Positions 42,840 through 50,987 of a DNA stretch of 64,000 bases are shown in pieces. Under the pieces are notes generated by a model. The model was not told the origin of the DNA. It made no database searches and saw only the letters and a list, made by a program, of their open reading frames with translations. Positions within the stretch are counted from its first letter, which is position 1; each line of letters starts with the position of its first letter. Location of the stretch: NCBI GenBank assembly GCA_934754415.1, contig CAKVIS010000004.1, forward strand, positions 1 through 64,000, given 5' to 3'. The position numbers and the translations under genes are program-made. Source of the stretch: an uncultured Bulleidia sp. GTDB lineage: Bacteria; Bacillota_I; Bacilli_A; Erysipelotrichales; Erysipelotrichaceae.

Positions 42840-43968
42840 ACTGATGGATGATCTCCTTTACTGCAAAAATAAACTGTTCAATATCTTCCCTGGTTGTCTG
42901 ATAAGAGAAAGACACACGAATACAGGAACTGGCTCTTTTTTCACTATATCCCATAGCCAGTAATACATAGCTTGGGTTATGGGAGTGTGAATCGCAGGTA
43001 CTTCTGGAGCTGACTAAAAATCCTCTTGCATTCAAAGCATTCTGCATAATTTCACTCGGAATATTCTCATACGAAAAATTAACAGTAGACGGAATAGACG
43101 GAGAAGCTGTATTCATTTCCACACCGTCAATACCTGTTAATCCTTCCACCAGAATATCATGAAGATTCTGTATATGTTCATGGTATTTCTTTCCGTTTTC
43201 CAGAGCCAGACGTAAGGTTTTTGCAAATACCATATCTGTTACTGCATTACTTGTTCCGCCACGTAAACCAAATTCCTGTTCTCCACCATTAATCAGCGGA
43301 ACAAACGGAACATGTCTTTTCTTAATAAGTATGCCGCTGCCTTTTAACCCTTCAAGTTTATGAGCACTGATAGAAGCCAGATCAATGTTGGACAAATCTA
43401 AAGCCACTTTACCAATAGCCTGTGTCAGATCCACATGAAAATATGCATGCGTATGTTTCTTGATATACTCGGCAATCTCAGCAACCGGATTGACAGCTCC
43501 TGTTTCATTGTTGACATACATGATAGAAACAATAGCAGTATCTTCAGTAACAGTTTTTTTAACATCTTCCAGAGAAACTGTACCTTGTCTGGAAACAGGA
43601 AGATACGTTACCTTGTACCCGAAAACTTCCTTCATCTGCTTACATGCATTCATAATGGAGGAGTGTTCAATACAGCTGGTAACAATATGATTCTTTTCTT
43701 TCTGTGCAAAACAAACTGATTTGATAGCTGTAGAATTAGATTCACTGGAACCGGAAGTAAACAATACCTCATCGGATTTCACTCCAAGCAAAGAAGCAAT
43801 ACCTGCACGTGCTTTTTCCAGAGAACGAAATACATCGACTCCTTCATCATATAAAGATTCACTGTTAGCAAAGTACTTCTCCAATAACTGCGTATATGTT
43901 TTCAATACTTCAGGATGAATGGCTGTAGTACTTGCATAATCTAAATAAACTCTACGCACCTTTCGCAT
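42826..43968 (-). CDS. nifZ: Cysteine desulfurase (NifZ/IscS-like, ThiI partner)
   Basis: PLP enzyme that moves sulfur from cysteine to ThiI. PLP-lysine motif ISAHKLEGLKGSG, the HVDLTQAIG segment with the PLP-stacking region, and the active Cys in SSRSTCDSHSHNPS. 380 aa. It overlaps ezrA by 17 nt and thiI by 14 nt. Two starts are possible: ATG at 43968, only 2 nt from the GGAG, or GTG at 43959 with better spacing. The ezrA-nifZ-thiI grouping is also seen in Bacillus. Confidence 0.92.
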   Translation of the reverse strand: MRKVRRVYLDYASTTAIHPEVLKTYTQLLEKYFANSESLYDEGVDVFRSLEKARAGIASLLGVKSDEVLFTSGSSESNSTAIKSVCFAQKEKNHIVTSCIEHSSIMNACKQMKEVFGYKVTYLPVSRQGTVSLEDVKKTVTEDTAIVSIMYVNNETGAVNPVAEIAEYIKKHTHAYFHVDLTQAIGKVALDLSNIDLASISAHKLEGLKGSGILIKKRHVPFVPLINGGEQEFGLRGGTSNAVTDMVFAKTLRLALENGKKYHEHIQNLHDILVEGLTGIDGVEMNTASPSIPSTVNFSYENIPSEIMQNALNARGFLVSSRSTCDSHSHNPSYVLLAMGYSEKRASSCIRVSFSYQTTREDIEQFIFAVKEIIHQYGEL

Positions 43969-45679
43969 TCTCCTTAATCATATGTTCATAGTTGCCAGGA
44001 TGAATTTTTTCAATAGTTGCAATGGCTTTAGTCAGCGCCTGAGTAAATTCACCATTTCTGAAGTCCAGTTCAGCACGAGTTAACTCAGAATCAATATCCT
44101 GGTAAGTAGATCTGTAACGATTTCCGAATACAATGGTATTTTCAATCATAACGACAGTACCAACAACATTGTTTACGTCATTATATAATTTATAGATAAA
44201 ATCCAGAGTTTCCTGCAATTTAGTATTCACAACCTGAATATTTAAAGGTGCCTGAGACATTAGATCTTTTAATTTGGCAATATCTTTAGATGCTTTGGCC
44301 ATATCCTTTTCATATTGTGTGGAAATATTAGGAAGCTTGTATCTGCGAATCTTAACCTGTACCTGGTTAAGAATGATTTCCAGCTTGACAAGCTGCTTAT
44401 GTGCCCTGTCTTCATCACCTGTAGCTACTTCAATCTTGGAACGCATATTTTTCAAAGACTCACCAATTTCACAAATATGCTGGTTAAGCTCCTTCAAAGA
44501 AACAAGAGCTGTGGTTGACGGGATGGAATGATTTTCTGTATTTTCATAAACTCTTGGCTTTTCGGCAAGTAAAGATTTGTATTCTGCTTCACGTTTTTCA
44601 ATATCTTTATCCATGCCTTCAAGTCCAAATCTTACAGATGTTCTGGCATAATTTTCCTTAACATAGGTAATTGTATTCTCAACAGAAGCAAACTGCTTTT
44701 CCGTATTCTCTTTTAAATCTTTCAGATCTTCAGAAGCTTTTTCTTCTTTGGTAATAGAATCATCCAGTTGCTGTATTCTCTTCTTATAAGATTCAAGATG
44801 CGCCTGTACGCCATCCATCTTACATATTTTCAGATTCTTTAAATCTTCTTTTAAAGCCTGTGTAAGAATAGTCAGATTCTTTTCAACTTCAATATGATTG
44901 AGATAAACATGCGCATCTCTTGCAGAAGAATAATGTTTATGAAGTTTTTCAGCCATAGTAGGAATCACACCACGTGCATCCTTTAATAAAGCAGGCATCT
45001 TTTCAATATCATTGGAAATATCCTCAAGAGCCGCTTCAATATTAGACAGTTCTTTATTTGCTCTTTCAAACTCATTAGAGAACATCCATTCTTCAAATGT
45101 AGAAAACATTTGTTCAGTCGAAGAAATCTTTGTTTCAAGGTAATCCCAGCAATATGCCAGTTCCATGGAATGTTCCTGTGCCTCAGACTTCAGTGCGCGG
45201 AAAGTATTCTTATAAGAAGTCACCTTCTGTCTCTGTGTAGTCTGCTTGGCAAGAAGAATATCCAGCATATCATTTAGTACAGAGGAGCTGGTATTTGCTT
45301 TTGTTAACTCTTCATCCAGCATATCCATAATTTTATCTGCTTTTTTCAATTTCCCTGCAGAGATTGCATCATCAGCGTCAGAAAGCCCAGTGGTAATCTT
45401 GGCAATACTTTCTTCGTAGGCATCATATACATCCTGTGCCTCTTTGCTTTTCTTAGTGGTATCTTCATCCATTTTGGCTAAAGTATTCACTTTATTCATC
45501 TTATATTGCACAGGTACATTCTTTATGTCGTTATATCTCTTTTTTAATTCATTTAATTCTTTTTTAAATCCCTTGGAACGAACTGTATTTACAATAAGCC
45601 ATATAACAAGTATTACGAGTAATACTGAAATTCCAATTACAAATTTTATATCAAAAATCACATTTACTAACTGATCCAT
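43952..45679 (-). CDS. ezrA: Septation ring formation regulator EzrA
   Basis: Division protein that inhibits aberrant FtsZ rings and links to cell-wall enzymes. 575 aa: one N-terminal membrane helix (FVIGISVLLVILVIWLIV), then a cytoplasmic part of spectrin-like coiled coils over the whole length. Size and layout match EzrA. SD GGGAGG. Divergent from rpsD, first gene of ezrA-nifZ-thiI-orf76. Confidence 0.93.
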   Translation of the reverse strand: MDQLVNVIFDIKFVIGISVLLVILVIWLIVNTVRSKGFKKELNELKKRYNDIKNVPVQYKMNKVNTLAKMDEDTTKKSKEAQDVYDAYEESIAKITTGLSDADDAISAGKLKKADKIMDMLDEELTKANTSSSVLNDMLDILLAKQTTQRQKVTSYKNTFRALKSEAQEHSMELAYCWDYLETKISSTEQMFSTFEEWMFSNEFERANKELSNIEAALEDISNDIEKMPALLKDARGVIPTMAEKLHKHYSSARDAHVYLNHIEVEKNLTILTQALKEDLKNLKICKMDGVQAHLESYKKRIQQLDDSITKEEKASEDLKDLKENTEKQFASVENTITYVKENYARTSVRFGLEGMDKDIEKREAEYKSLLAEKPRVYENTENHSIPSTTALVSLKELNQHICEIGESLKNMRSKIEVATGDEDRAHKQLVKLEIILNQVQVKIRRYKLPNISTQYEKDMAKASKDIAKLKDLMSQAPLNIQVVNTKLQETLDFIYKLYNDVNNVVGTVVMIENTIVFGNRYRSTYQDIDSELTRAELDFRNGEFTQALTKAIATIEKIHPGNYEHMIKENAKGA

Positions 45680-45750
45680 ACAATCCTCCCATTTGCGTAC
45701 TACTATACTAGTTTACCATAAAATCCCGTATATTTTTGTATAGAAATGCA

Positions 45751-45779
45751 TTGCACATAACTTTTTTAAATGTTAGAAT
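45751..45779 (+). promoter_or_regulatory. Promoter of rpsD
   Basis: -35 TTGCAC (45751-45756), 17-nt spacer, -10 TAGAAT (45774-45779). Confidence 0.75.
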
Positions 45780-45785
45780 TATCAA

Positions 45786-45945
45786 GCGTTAAATGATGGC
45801 AGCATGTAGAGTCTAACTCAAGGCGTCAATGACATCAACTAAGAATGCGCAGATAGTAACCAGCTGCAATTGGTGAACCTGTTTACATTGACACCCAGTT
45901 ATCGATGATCTACACCTGTTATTGTTTCTCGGCCATTTACAGGAG
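45786..45945 (+). promoter_or_regulatory. rpsD (S4) leader RNA
   Basis: An untranslated leader of about 160 nt precedes rpsD. It contains several inverted-repeat segments (for example GTCAATG/CATTGAC across 45832-45892) and ends in AGGAGG. Firmicutes rpsD is autoregulated through such a leader that mimics the S4 site in 16S rRNA. Assignment rests on position and length; a covariance model search is needed for proof. Confidence 0.6.
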
Positions 45946-45955
45946 GAAACAAAAC

Positions 45956-46558
45956 ATGGCACGTTACACAGGACCAGTATGGAAGAAAGCTAGACGCTTA
46001 AGCTTCTCCGTTTTAGAAACTGGTGTAGAGCTTAAGAAAAGAACTTATGCTCCTGGTCAGCATGGACCAACTAAGCGCGTAAAGTTAAGCAACTATGGAT
46101 TACAGCTGCGTGAAAAGCAGAGAATCCGTAATATGTATGGCTTAAACGAAAGACAGTTCGCAAACCTTTTTGACAAGGCATCCCGTATGGACGGTATGGC
46201 TGGTGTAAACTTCCTTATCCTTCTCGAAAGCAGATTAGATAACTTAGTTTACCGTATGGGCTTTGCCAGAACTCGTGCAGCAGCTAGACAGTTAGTTAAC
46301 CACGGTCACATCTTAGTTGATGGTAAGAAATTAGACATCCCATCTGCTCAGATTAAACCTGGAACTGTAATTTCTGTTCGTGAAAAGTCTTTAAACAACA
46401 AGACAATCGCTGAATCTCTGGAATCCAATATTTCTACTCCAGCATTCGTTGAAGTAGATAAAGAAAAGAAATCCGGAAAATTCGTTCGTTTACCTGAAAG
46501 AAATGAATTAAACCAGGAATTAAACGAATCTCTTGTTGTCGAATACTACAACAGATAA
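45956..46558 (+). CDS. rpsD: 30S ribosomal protein S4
   Basis: Primary 16S-binding protein, 200 aa. [18 protein letters not shown] start, [19 protein letters not shown], and the S4 RNA-binding domain [20 protein letters not shown] with the [12 protein letters not shown] turn. Start at 45956 set by AGGAGG 10 nt upstream; the 17 in-frame codons upstream belong to the leader. Monogenic with a terminator. Confidence 0.97.
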   Translation: MARYTGPVWKKARRLSFSVLETGVELKKRTYAPGQHGPTKRVKLSNYGLQLREKQRIRNMYGLNERQFANLFDKASRMDGMAGVNFLILLESRLDNLVYRMGFARTRAAARQLVNHGHILVDGKKLDIPSAQIKPGTVISVREKSLNNKTIAESLESNISTPAFVEVDKEKKSGKFVRLPERNELNQELNESLVVEYYNR

Positions 46559-46566
46559 GACGCTGG

Positions 46567-46598
46567 AAAAACTTCGGGAATTTCTCGAAGTTTTTTTA
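46567..46598 (+). terminator. Terminator of rpsD
   Basis: Stem AAAACTTCG/CGAAGTTTT, loop of about 9 nt, and a run of seven T, 8 nt after the stop. Confidence 0.9.
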
Positions 46599-46602
46599 TT
46601 TT

Positions 46603-46632
46603 CACAAAAAAAGGACAGTTCTGTCCTTTTCA
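46603..46632 (-). terminator. Terminator of the ssb-like gene
   Basis: Minus strand: stem AAAGGACAG/CTGTCCTTT with a 3-nt loop and seven T, overlapping the ssb-like stop codon. Convergent with the rpsD terminator 5 nt away. Confidence 0.85.
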
Positions 46633-46944
46633 GTACTGGATCATTCTTACCTTTTCTGCAATGATATCTGGAATCACATACGTCTTTCCTTCTTTAGTAA
46701 AACTGTGTGATTCCAGTCTGCCTTTCACTCCAAGAATGCTGCCTTCTTTGCAAATATCTGCAGTTTCCTCTGCAATGCCTTTCCATAAGATTATCTTAAA
46801 CTGATCTTTCATTACATGCCCTTCCTGAGATTGAAACGGTCTTTCACACTCCAGCATAAGATGCGCATACACATTTCCATTCTTACTTGTCTCCACTACA
46901 GGTTTTTCTTTAACTACTCCTACCAATGCACAATTTGTAAACAT
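46630..46944 (-). CDS. SsbB-like single-stranded DNA-binding protein
   Basis: OB-fold ssDNA-binding protein of 104 aa. Typical SSB strands: NCALVGVVKEKPVV, NVYAHLMLECERPF, FKIILWKGIAEETADICKEG and SILGVKGRLESHSF. It stops right after the OB fold (VRMIQY), lacking the linker and acidic C-terminal tip that recruits replication partners. That resembles the short paralogue SsbB/YwpH linked to natural transformation in Bacillus rather than the replicative SSB. SD AGGAGG. Monocistronic. Confidence 0.85.
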   Translation of the reverse strand: MFTNCALVGVVKEKPVVETSKNGNVYAHLMLECERPFQSQEGHVMKDQFKIILWKGIAEETADICKEGSILGVKGRLESHSFTKEGKTYVIPDIIAEKVRMIQY

Positions 46945-47025
46945 ATACGTCTACCTCCTTTTACAAGAAGTATTTAATTGCAATCGGTGCTATCCGACAA
47001 ATGTTCATATTTGCCGATAATAAGA

Positions 47026-47063
47026 CAAAAGAGCAGATTTGATTTAACAAAATCTGCTCTTTA
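47026..47063 (-). terminator. Terminator of the P-type ATPase / Cys-rich protein operon
   Basis: Minus strand: 13-bp stem AAAGAGCAGATTT/AAATCTGCTCTTT with a 9-nt loop and a short T-run, 20 nt after the Cys-rich protein stop. Confidence 0.85.
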
Positions 47064-47083
47064 CTATTGCTTTCTGCAAATTT

Positions 47084-47290
47084 CTATCTTTTGCAGCAAT
47101 TTTGCATTTTTTCTTTCTCCAGTTCAATTCGAGCCTGTTGAAGACCTTTTTGAATATTCACAGTACAATTTCCATGGCACGACCCACAATTACCGCTGCA
47201 ATCGTCAGTTCCATGAACACGTACATATTTCAAAGCAAATACTACTGCAACGCAGAATATACCAAAGATGATTAAAGTAGATAAGTTCAT
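47084..47290 (-). CDS. FeoB-associated-type Cys-rich membrane protein
   Basis: 68 aa: one N-terminal membrane helix (LSTLIIFGIFCVAVVFALKY), then a Cys cluster DDCSGNCGSCHGNC and a final CCKR. This layout matches the FeoB-associated Cys-rich family (virus attachment-like p12 fold). AAGGAGG precedes the ATG at 47290. It follows a P-type cation ATPase and no feoB is nearby, so a metal-relay role with the ATPase is possible but unproven. Confidence 0.75.
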   Translation of the reverse strand: MNLSTLIIFGIFCVAVVFALKYVRVHGTDDCSGNCGSCHGNCTVNIQKGLQQARIELEKEKMQNCCKR

Positions 47291-47341
47291 CACGGTTCCT
47301 CCTTTATGCATATAGTATATTGAACATTTGTAAAAACACAA

Positions 47342-50029
47342 TTAGTTTGCACTAACTTTCTTTCTCTGAATATATTTTATTATTTCAACTAATGGGATAA
47401 TGGATATTGCAAGCAATAAAGAAATGCCGTATTCCACATAGGATATCGGTGTGAATCCAAATGCATCTGCCAAAAACGGCACTTCAATCAGACATGTTGT
47501 AAGCACAAGTGAAGCAACCATCGTTCCTACAAGTATCCAGTTGTGATTACCTTGTCTGAGTAATGTAAAGATAGATTCTGTTGCAGATCTCATATTAAAG
47601 CTATGGAATATCTCACACATGGACATTGTAAGAAAAGCCATGGTCATACCTTCCTGACAATCTGTAATATTTGCAAATACCCATCTTCCTGTTTCCAGTC
47701 TTTCACCAATAAAGAATGCAGCAAGCGTCAGCAATGTCACAAAGATTCCCTGATAAACAACGTTGAATCCCAGCCCTTGTGCAAAGATACCTTCAGAAGA
47801 GCTTCTTGGTTTTCTATCCATGAGATGAGTTTCTTCTTTTTCCATTCCCAAAGCAATAGATGGAAGCGAGTCTGTCACAAGATTAATAAATAACAGATGT
47901 GGAGCTTTCAGAATAGTAAAGTTCAAAAGAGTTGAAATAAAGATAGACAATACTTCAGACAAATTGGAACTTAACAAAAACTGAATAGCTTTACGGATAT
48001 TGTCATAAATTCTTCTTCCCTCGCCAACTGCAGTTACAATTGTTGCAAAGTTATCATCTGCCAGTACCATATCTGCTACATTCTTTGTAACATCCGTACC
48101 GGTAATCCCCATTCCGACACCTATATCGGCTGTTTTGATACTTGGAGCATCATTGACACCATCACCTGTCATTGCGACTACTTTACCTAGTGTTTTCCAC
48201 GCTTTGACAATCCTTGTCTTATGTTCAGGCTGTACACGTGCATATACTCTGTATTTCTGTACGTTCTTCATGAATTCCTCATCAGTCATCTTCTGAAGAT
48301 CATATCCTGTTATAGCCTGTGAAGGATCCTGCAGAATATCCAGGTCTCGTGCAATAGCAACAGCCGTATCCAGATGGTCTCCGGTAATCATAATCGGAGT
48401 GATTCCTGCAGACTTACAGGTACTGATAGCCTGTTTTACTTCCGGTCTTACAGGATCTATCATACCTGTTAAACCAATGAAAATAAGATTCTGTTCAATT
48501 GCTTCTTTTGAAGCAAAACTTTTTGTATCAGTATAGGTAGTATAGGCTGCCGCAAGCACTCTCAATGCATTATCTGCCATGGATTTATTTGCCTTCAAAA
48601 TTTCAGTTCTGTCTTCCTTGGTCATTGGCTGTACAGCACCATCTTTAAGTAATTTTGTGCATCTTGCAATAAGTACGTCAGGCGCACCTTTTGTGTATTG
48701 AATATAGCCATTTCCATCCTGATGAATGGTACTCATCAGTTTTCTGGAAGAATCAAATGGATATTCATCAATTCTAGGCTGCTTTTGTAATAACTCATTT
48801 TTATTCAGATGTTTAGATATGGCATATTGTACAAGTGCTGCTTCAGTTGGTTCACCACTGACCTCTTTATTATCATCCTGAACAGCATCATTACATAAGG
48901 ACATGGCTTTGGCAAGCAATGACTCATCTTGTGTATATGTTTTAACAACAGTCATTTTATTCTGTGTTAAAGTTCCTGTTTTATCTGAACAAATAATGGA
49001 AGCACAACCTAAAGTTTCCACAGCTGTCATCTTTCTGATGATTGCTTTCTTTTTTGACATATTGGTTACACCAATAGATAAAACAATCGTCACAACCGCC
49101 ACAAGCCCTTCAGGTATGGCAGCTACTGCAAGACTGACAGCTACCATAAAGAAATCCAGACTGTTTTCAACAATTGCCATCACATCACCAGAGGAAAATA
49201 TTTCTCTGTGCATGAATAATGAGAAAGCAAAGATAAACACACAGATACCAAGAACTATTTTAGTCAATACTTTAGATAGCTGTGACAGCTTGATTTGTAA
49301 AGGTGTTTTCCCTTCCTGAGTATTACTGATGACACGTGCGATTTTTCCCATTTCTGTGTCCATACCTGTTGCTGTCACCAGTACTTTTCCTCTACCGTAA
49401 ACAACTTCACTGCCTCTGTAAACCATGTTGGTTCTGTCACCCAGAGGAATATCCTGCATTTCTATGACATTGGTATTCTTTTTCACACTTGTACTTTCAC
49501 CTGTCAAAGCAGATTCCTCGACTGTTAAAGAAGCACTTTCCATAACTCTTCCATCAGCATTAATAGAATCCCCTGCCTCAAGAAGTACTACATCTCCTTT
49601 AACAAGCTTTATAGAAGGAATCATCATCACTTTTCCATCTCTTAATACCTTACTGTTGGAAGCACTCATTTTCTGTAAAGACTCAATTGCTTTTTCAGCT
49701 TTACTTTCTTGTACTACTCCAAGCACAGCATTGATAATAACAACAATCAAAATAATCATACTGTCTGTTGGAAAAGCAGAAGATTGTGATAATACACTTT
49801 CATAGTAAGTTGTAATGCCAGAAATCAAAGCTGCTATGAGCAGAATGATAATCATAGGATCTTTCATCTGGTTTATAAAGCGTTTCCACATTGGTAAAGA
49901 AGGTGGTGCTTCCAGTTCATTAGGTCCGTTTTTCTGCAGTCTTTCTTCTGCCTGTAATGAGGACAGCCCATGCAATGTGCTTTCTGTTTCTTTTATCGTT
50001 TCTTCAATAGATTTATTAAATTCCTGCAT
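47342..50029 (-). CDS. P2A-type cation-transporting ATPase (Ca2+/Mn2+ exporter candidate)
   Basis: P-type ATPase of 895 aa in the SERCA/PacL class. Phosphorylation motif CSDKTGTLTQNKMT, TGES loop (ALTGESTSV), hinge TGDGVNDAPSIKTADIGVGM, and about ten membrane helices. Ion-site residues: AVAAIPEGLVAVV in M4 and FINLVTDSLPSIALG in M6, both typical of Ca2+-ATPases. The upstream yybP-ykoY riboswitch responds to Mn2+, and riboswitch-controlled ATPases of this class take part in Mn2+ homeostasis, so Mn2+ export is likely. Start at 50029 set by GGAGG 5 nt upstream. Confidence 0.93.
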   Translation of the reverse strand: MQEFNKSIEETIKETESTLHGLSSLQAEERLQKNGPNELEAPPSLPMWKRFINQMKDPMIIILLIAALISGITTYYESVLSQSSAFPTDSMIILIVVIINAVLGVVQESKAEKAIESLQKMSASNSKVLRDGKVMMIPSIKLVKGDVVLLEAGDSINADGRVMESASLTVEESALTGESTSVKKNTNVIEMQDIPLGDRTNMVYRGSEVVYGRGKVLVTATGMDTEMGKIARVISNTQEGKTPLQIKLSQLSKVLTKIVLGICVFIFAFSLFMHREIFSSGDVMAIVENSLDFFMVAVSLAVAAIPEGLVAVVTIVLSIGVTNMSKKKAIIRKMTAVETLGCASIICSDKTGTLTQNKMTVVKTYTQDESLLAKAMSLCNDAVQDDNKEVSGEPTEAALVQYAISKHLNKNELLQKQPRIDEYPFDSSRKLMSTIHQDGNGYIQYTKGAPDVLIARCTKLLKDGAVQPMTKEDRTEILKANKSMADNALRVLAAAYTTYTDTKSFASKEAIEQNLIFIGLTGMIDPVRPEVKQAISTCKSAGITPIMITGDHLDTAVAIARDLDILQDPSQAITGYDLQKMTDEEFMKNVQKYRVYARVQPEHKTRIVKAWKTLGKVVAMTGDGVNDAPSIKTADIGVGMGITGTDVTKNVADMVLADDNFATIVTAVGEGRRIYDNIRKAIQFLLSSNLSEVLSIFISTLLNFTILKAPHLLFINLVTDSLPSIALGMEKEETHLMDRKPRSSSEGIFAQGLGFNVVYQGIFVTLLTLAAFFIGERLETGRWVFANITDCQEGMTMAFLTMSMCEIFHSFNMRSATESIFTLLRQGNHNWILVGTMVASLVLTTCLIEVPFLADAFGFTPISYVEYGISLLLAISIIPLVEIIKYIQRKKVSAN

Positions 50030-50045
50030 ATTTACCTCCATTGCA

Positions 50046-50088
50046 AAAAAATAGACCTTTGATAGACGAACCGTCTACCAAAGGTCTT
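50046..50088 (-). terminator. Riboswitch terminator before the P-type ATPase
   Basis: Minus strand: stem AGACCTTTGGTAGAC/GTCTATCAAAGGTCT (15 bp, one G-U) with a 5-nt loop and seven T, overlapping the aptamer 3' side and ending 17 nt before the ATPase start. Confidence 0.9.
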
Positions 50089-50184
50089 GCTTCTAAGTCT
50101 GACACCAGATAATTGATTTATCGGCTGGTGATGCCAGATAGATACATCGTTGTATCTATAGCTACTCCCCTTTTGGGTACTGAT
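50078..50184 (-). ncRNA. yybP-ykoY manganese riboswitch
   Basis: On the minus strand: AAAAGGGGAGTAGC near the 5' side, a hairpin TAGATACA/TGTATCTA, CTGGCATCACCAGCC, and GCAAGACCTT at the 3' side. The GGGGAGUAGC and GCAAGACC elements are the conserved core of this class. Its 3' strand can pair into a terminator, so Mn2+ binding would open transcription of the P-type ATPase. Confidence 0.88.
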
Positions 50185-50213
50185 AGTGTAAAAAAATTAG
50201 ATACTTTTGTCAA
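50185..50213 (-). promoter_or_regulatory. Promoter of the Mn riboswitch / ATPase operon
   Basis: -35 TTGACA (50208-50213), 17-nt spacer, -10 TACACT (50185-50190). The -35 overlaps the stop codon of the preceding gene. Confidence 0.8.
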
Positions 50214-50932
50214 TCATAATATGACATACTGATTTCATAGATATTCCCATCATCACAATAAATATCCATATACATGACAGAATCTTTAGAATCATTCAGT
50301 TCAAAATTCATATGATAAGCTCTGAAATCATCGCTTTTATACAGGTCGTATCCCATTCCTTTTTCTTTCATGATCTTCTCAAGGTCTTTATAAGAATCTC
50401 CTGTTTCAATACCATATGGTCCCTGGAAATCTGAATTTTCATCTATAGAAATGGAAGTGATAACAGATTCTTCTACAGGTACCGTTTCTCTTTTTGGAGG
50501 TTCTACATGCACATAATCCAGGCGAATATCGTCTTTTTCCAAAGAGATATAACAATATGCATCTCTGGATACTTCTGTAATGGATTCCGCCCCTTCATAG
50601 CGAGGAACAATACTGTATCCATCTTCAAGCATCTTTGATACATTTAACGGTAAAGTATATTCTTTTCCATCAATCGTAAACATTCTTGCTTCTTCGGCAT
50701 CAAAAAAATCTGTCTGTTCAACTTCCACCGTCTCTTCTTTGTCAAAGGAAGAAAAAGAAGACAGCCCTTCAATGACACCAATGGACACTCCAACCAGCGT
50801 AAACAGACTTATAAGCACAATAGCTGTTTTTCTGGTTTTCTTTTGTTTTACATGTGATTCCTGTATTTTTTCTTCTTCATAGATTGCATCAATATCTATA
50901 TTCTGTTTTTTTTGATACTGTTGTCTCTGCAT
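50210..50932 (-). CDS. Single-pass membrane protein of unknown function
   Basis: 240 aa: a charged cytoplasmic N terminus of about 36 residues, one membrane helix (TAIVLISLFTLVGVSIGVI), then a mainly acidic extracytoplasmic domain with alternating beta-like segments and many Tyr and Asp residues (for example KDSVMYMDIYCDDGNIYEIS). No family recognised. It has no SD; an extended -10 (TG-A-CATAAT) ends 6 nt before its ATG, so the mRNA may be leaderless. Located between ftsK and the manganese-regulated ATPase; likely monocistronic. Confidence 0.65.
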   Translation of the reverse strand: MQRQQYQKKQNIDIDAIYEEEKIQESHVKQKKTRKTAIVLISLFTLVGVSIGVIEGLSSFSSFDKEETVEVEQTDFFDAEEARMFTIDGKEYTLPLNVSKMLEDGYSIVPRYEGAESITEVSRDAYCYISLEKDDIRLDYVHVEPPKRETVPVEESVITSISIDENSDFQGPYGIETGDSYKDLEKIMKEKGMGYDLYKSDDFRAYHMNFELNDSKDSVMYMDIYCDDGNIYEISMSYYD

Positions 50933-50938
50933 GAACTT

Positions 50939-50947
50939 ATTATGTCA
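50939..50947 (-). promoter_or_regulatory. Extended -10 promoter of the membrane protein gene
   Basis: TG-A-CATAAT, 6 nt before the ATG at 50932; it lies just after the ftsK terminator. Confidence 0.45.
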
Positions 50948-50955
50948 TAAAACCA

Positions 50956-50987
50956 TTAAAAAAGCAGTATATTTCTCATATACTGCT
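50956..50987 (-). terminator. Terminator of ftsK
   Basis: Minus strand: stem AGCAGTATAT/ATATACTGCT (10 bp) followed by TTTTTT, overlapping the ftsK stop. Confidence 0.9.

Noticed and set aside
45905..45955. 17-codon N-terminal extension of rpsD
   Set aside because: It belongs to the leader; AGGAGG and the conserved MARYTGP start are at 45956.
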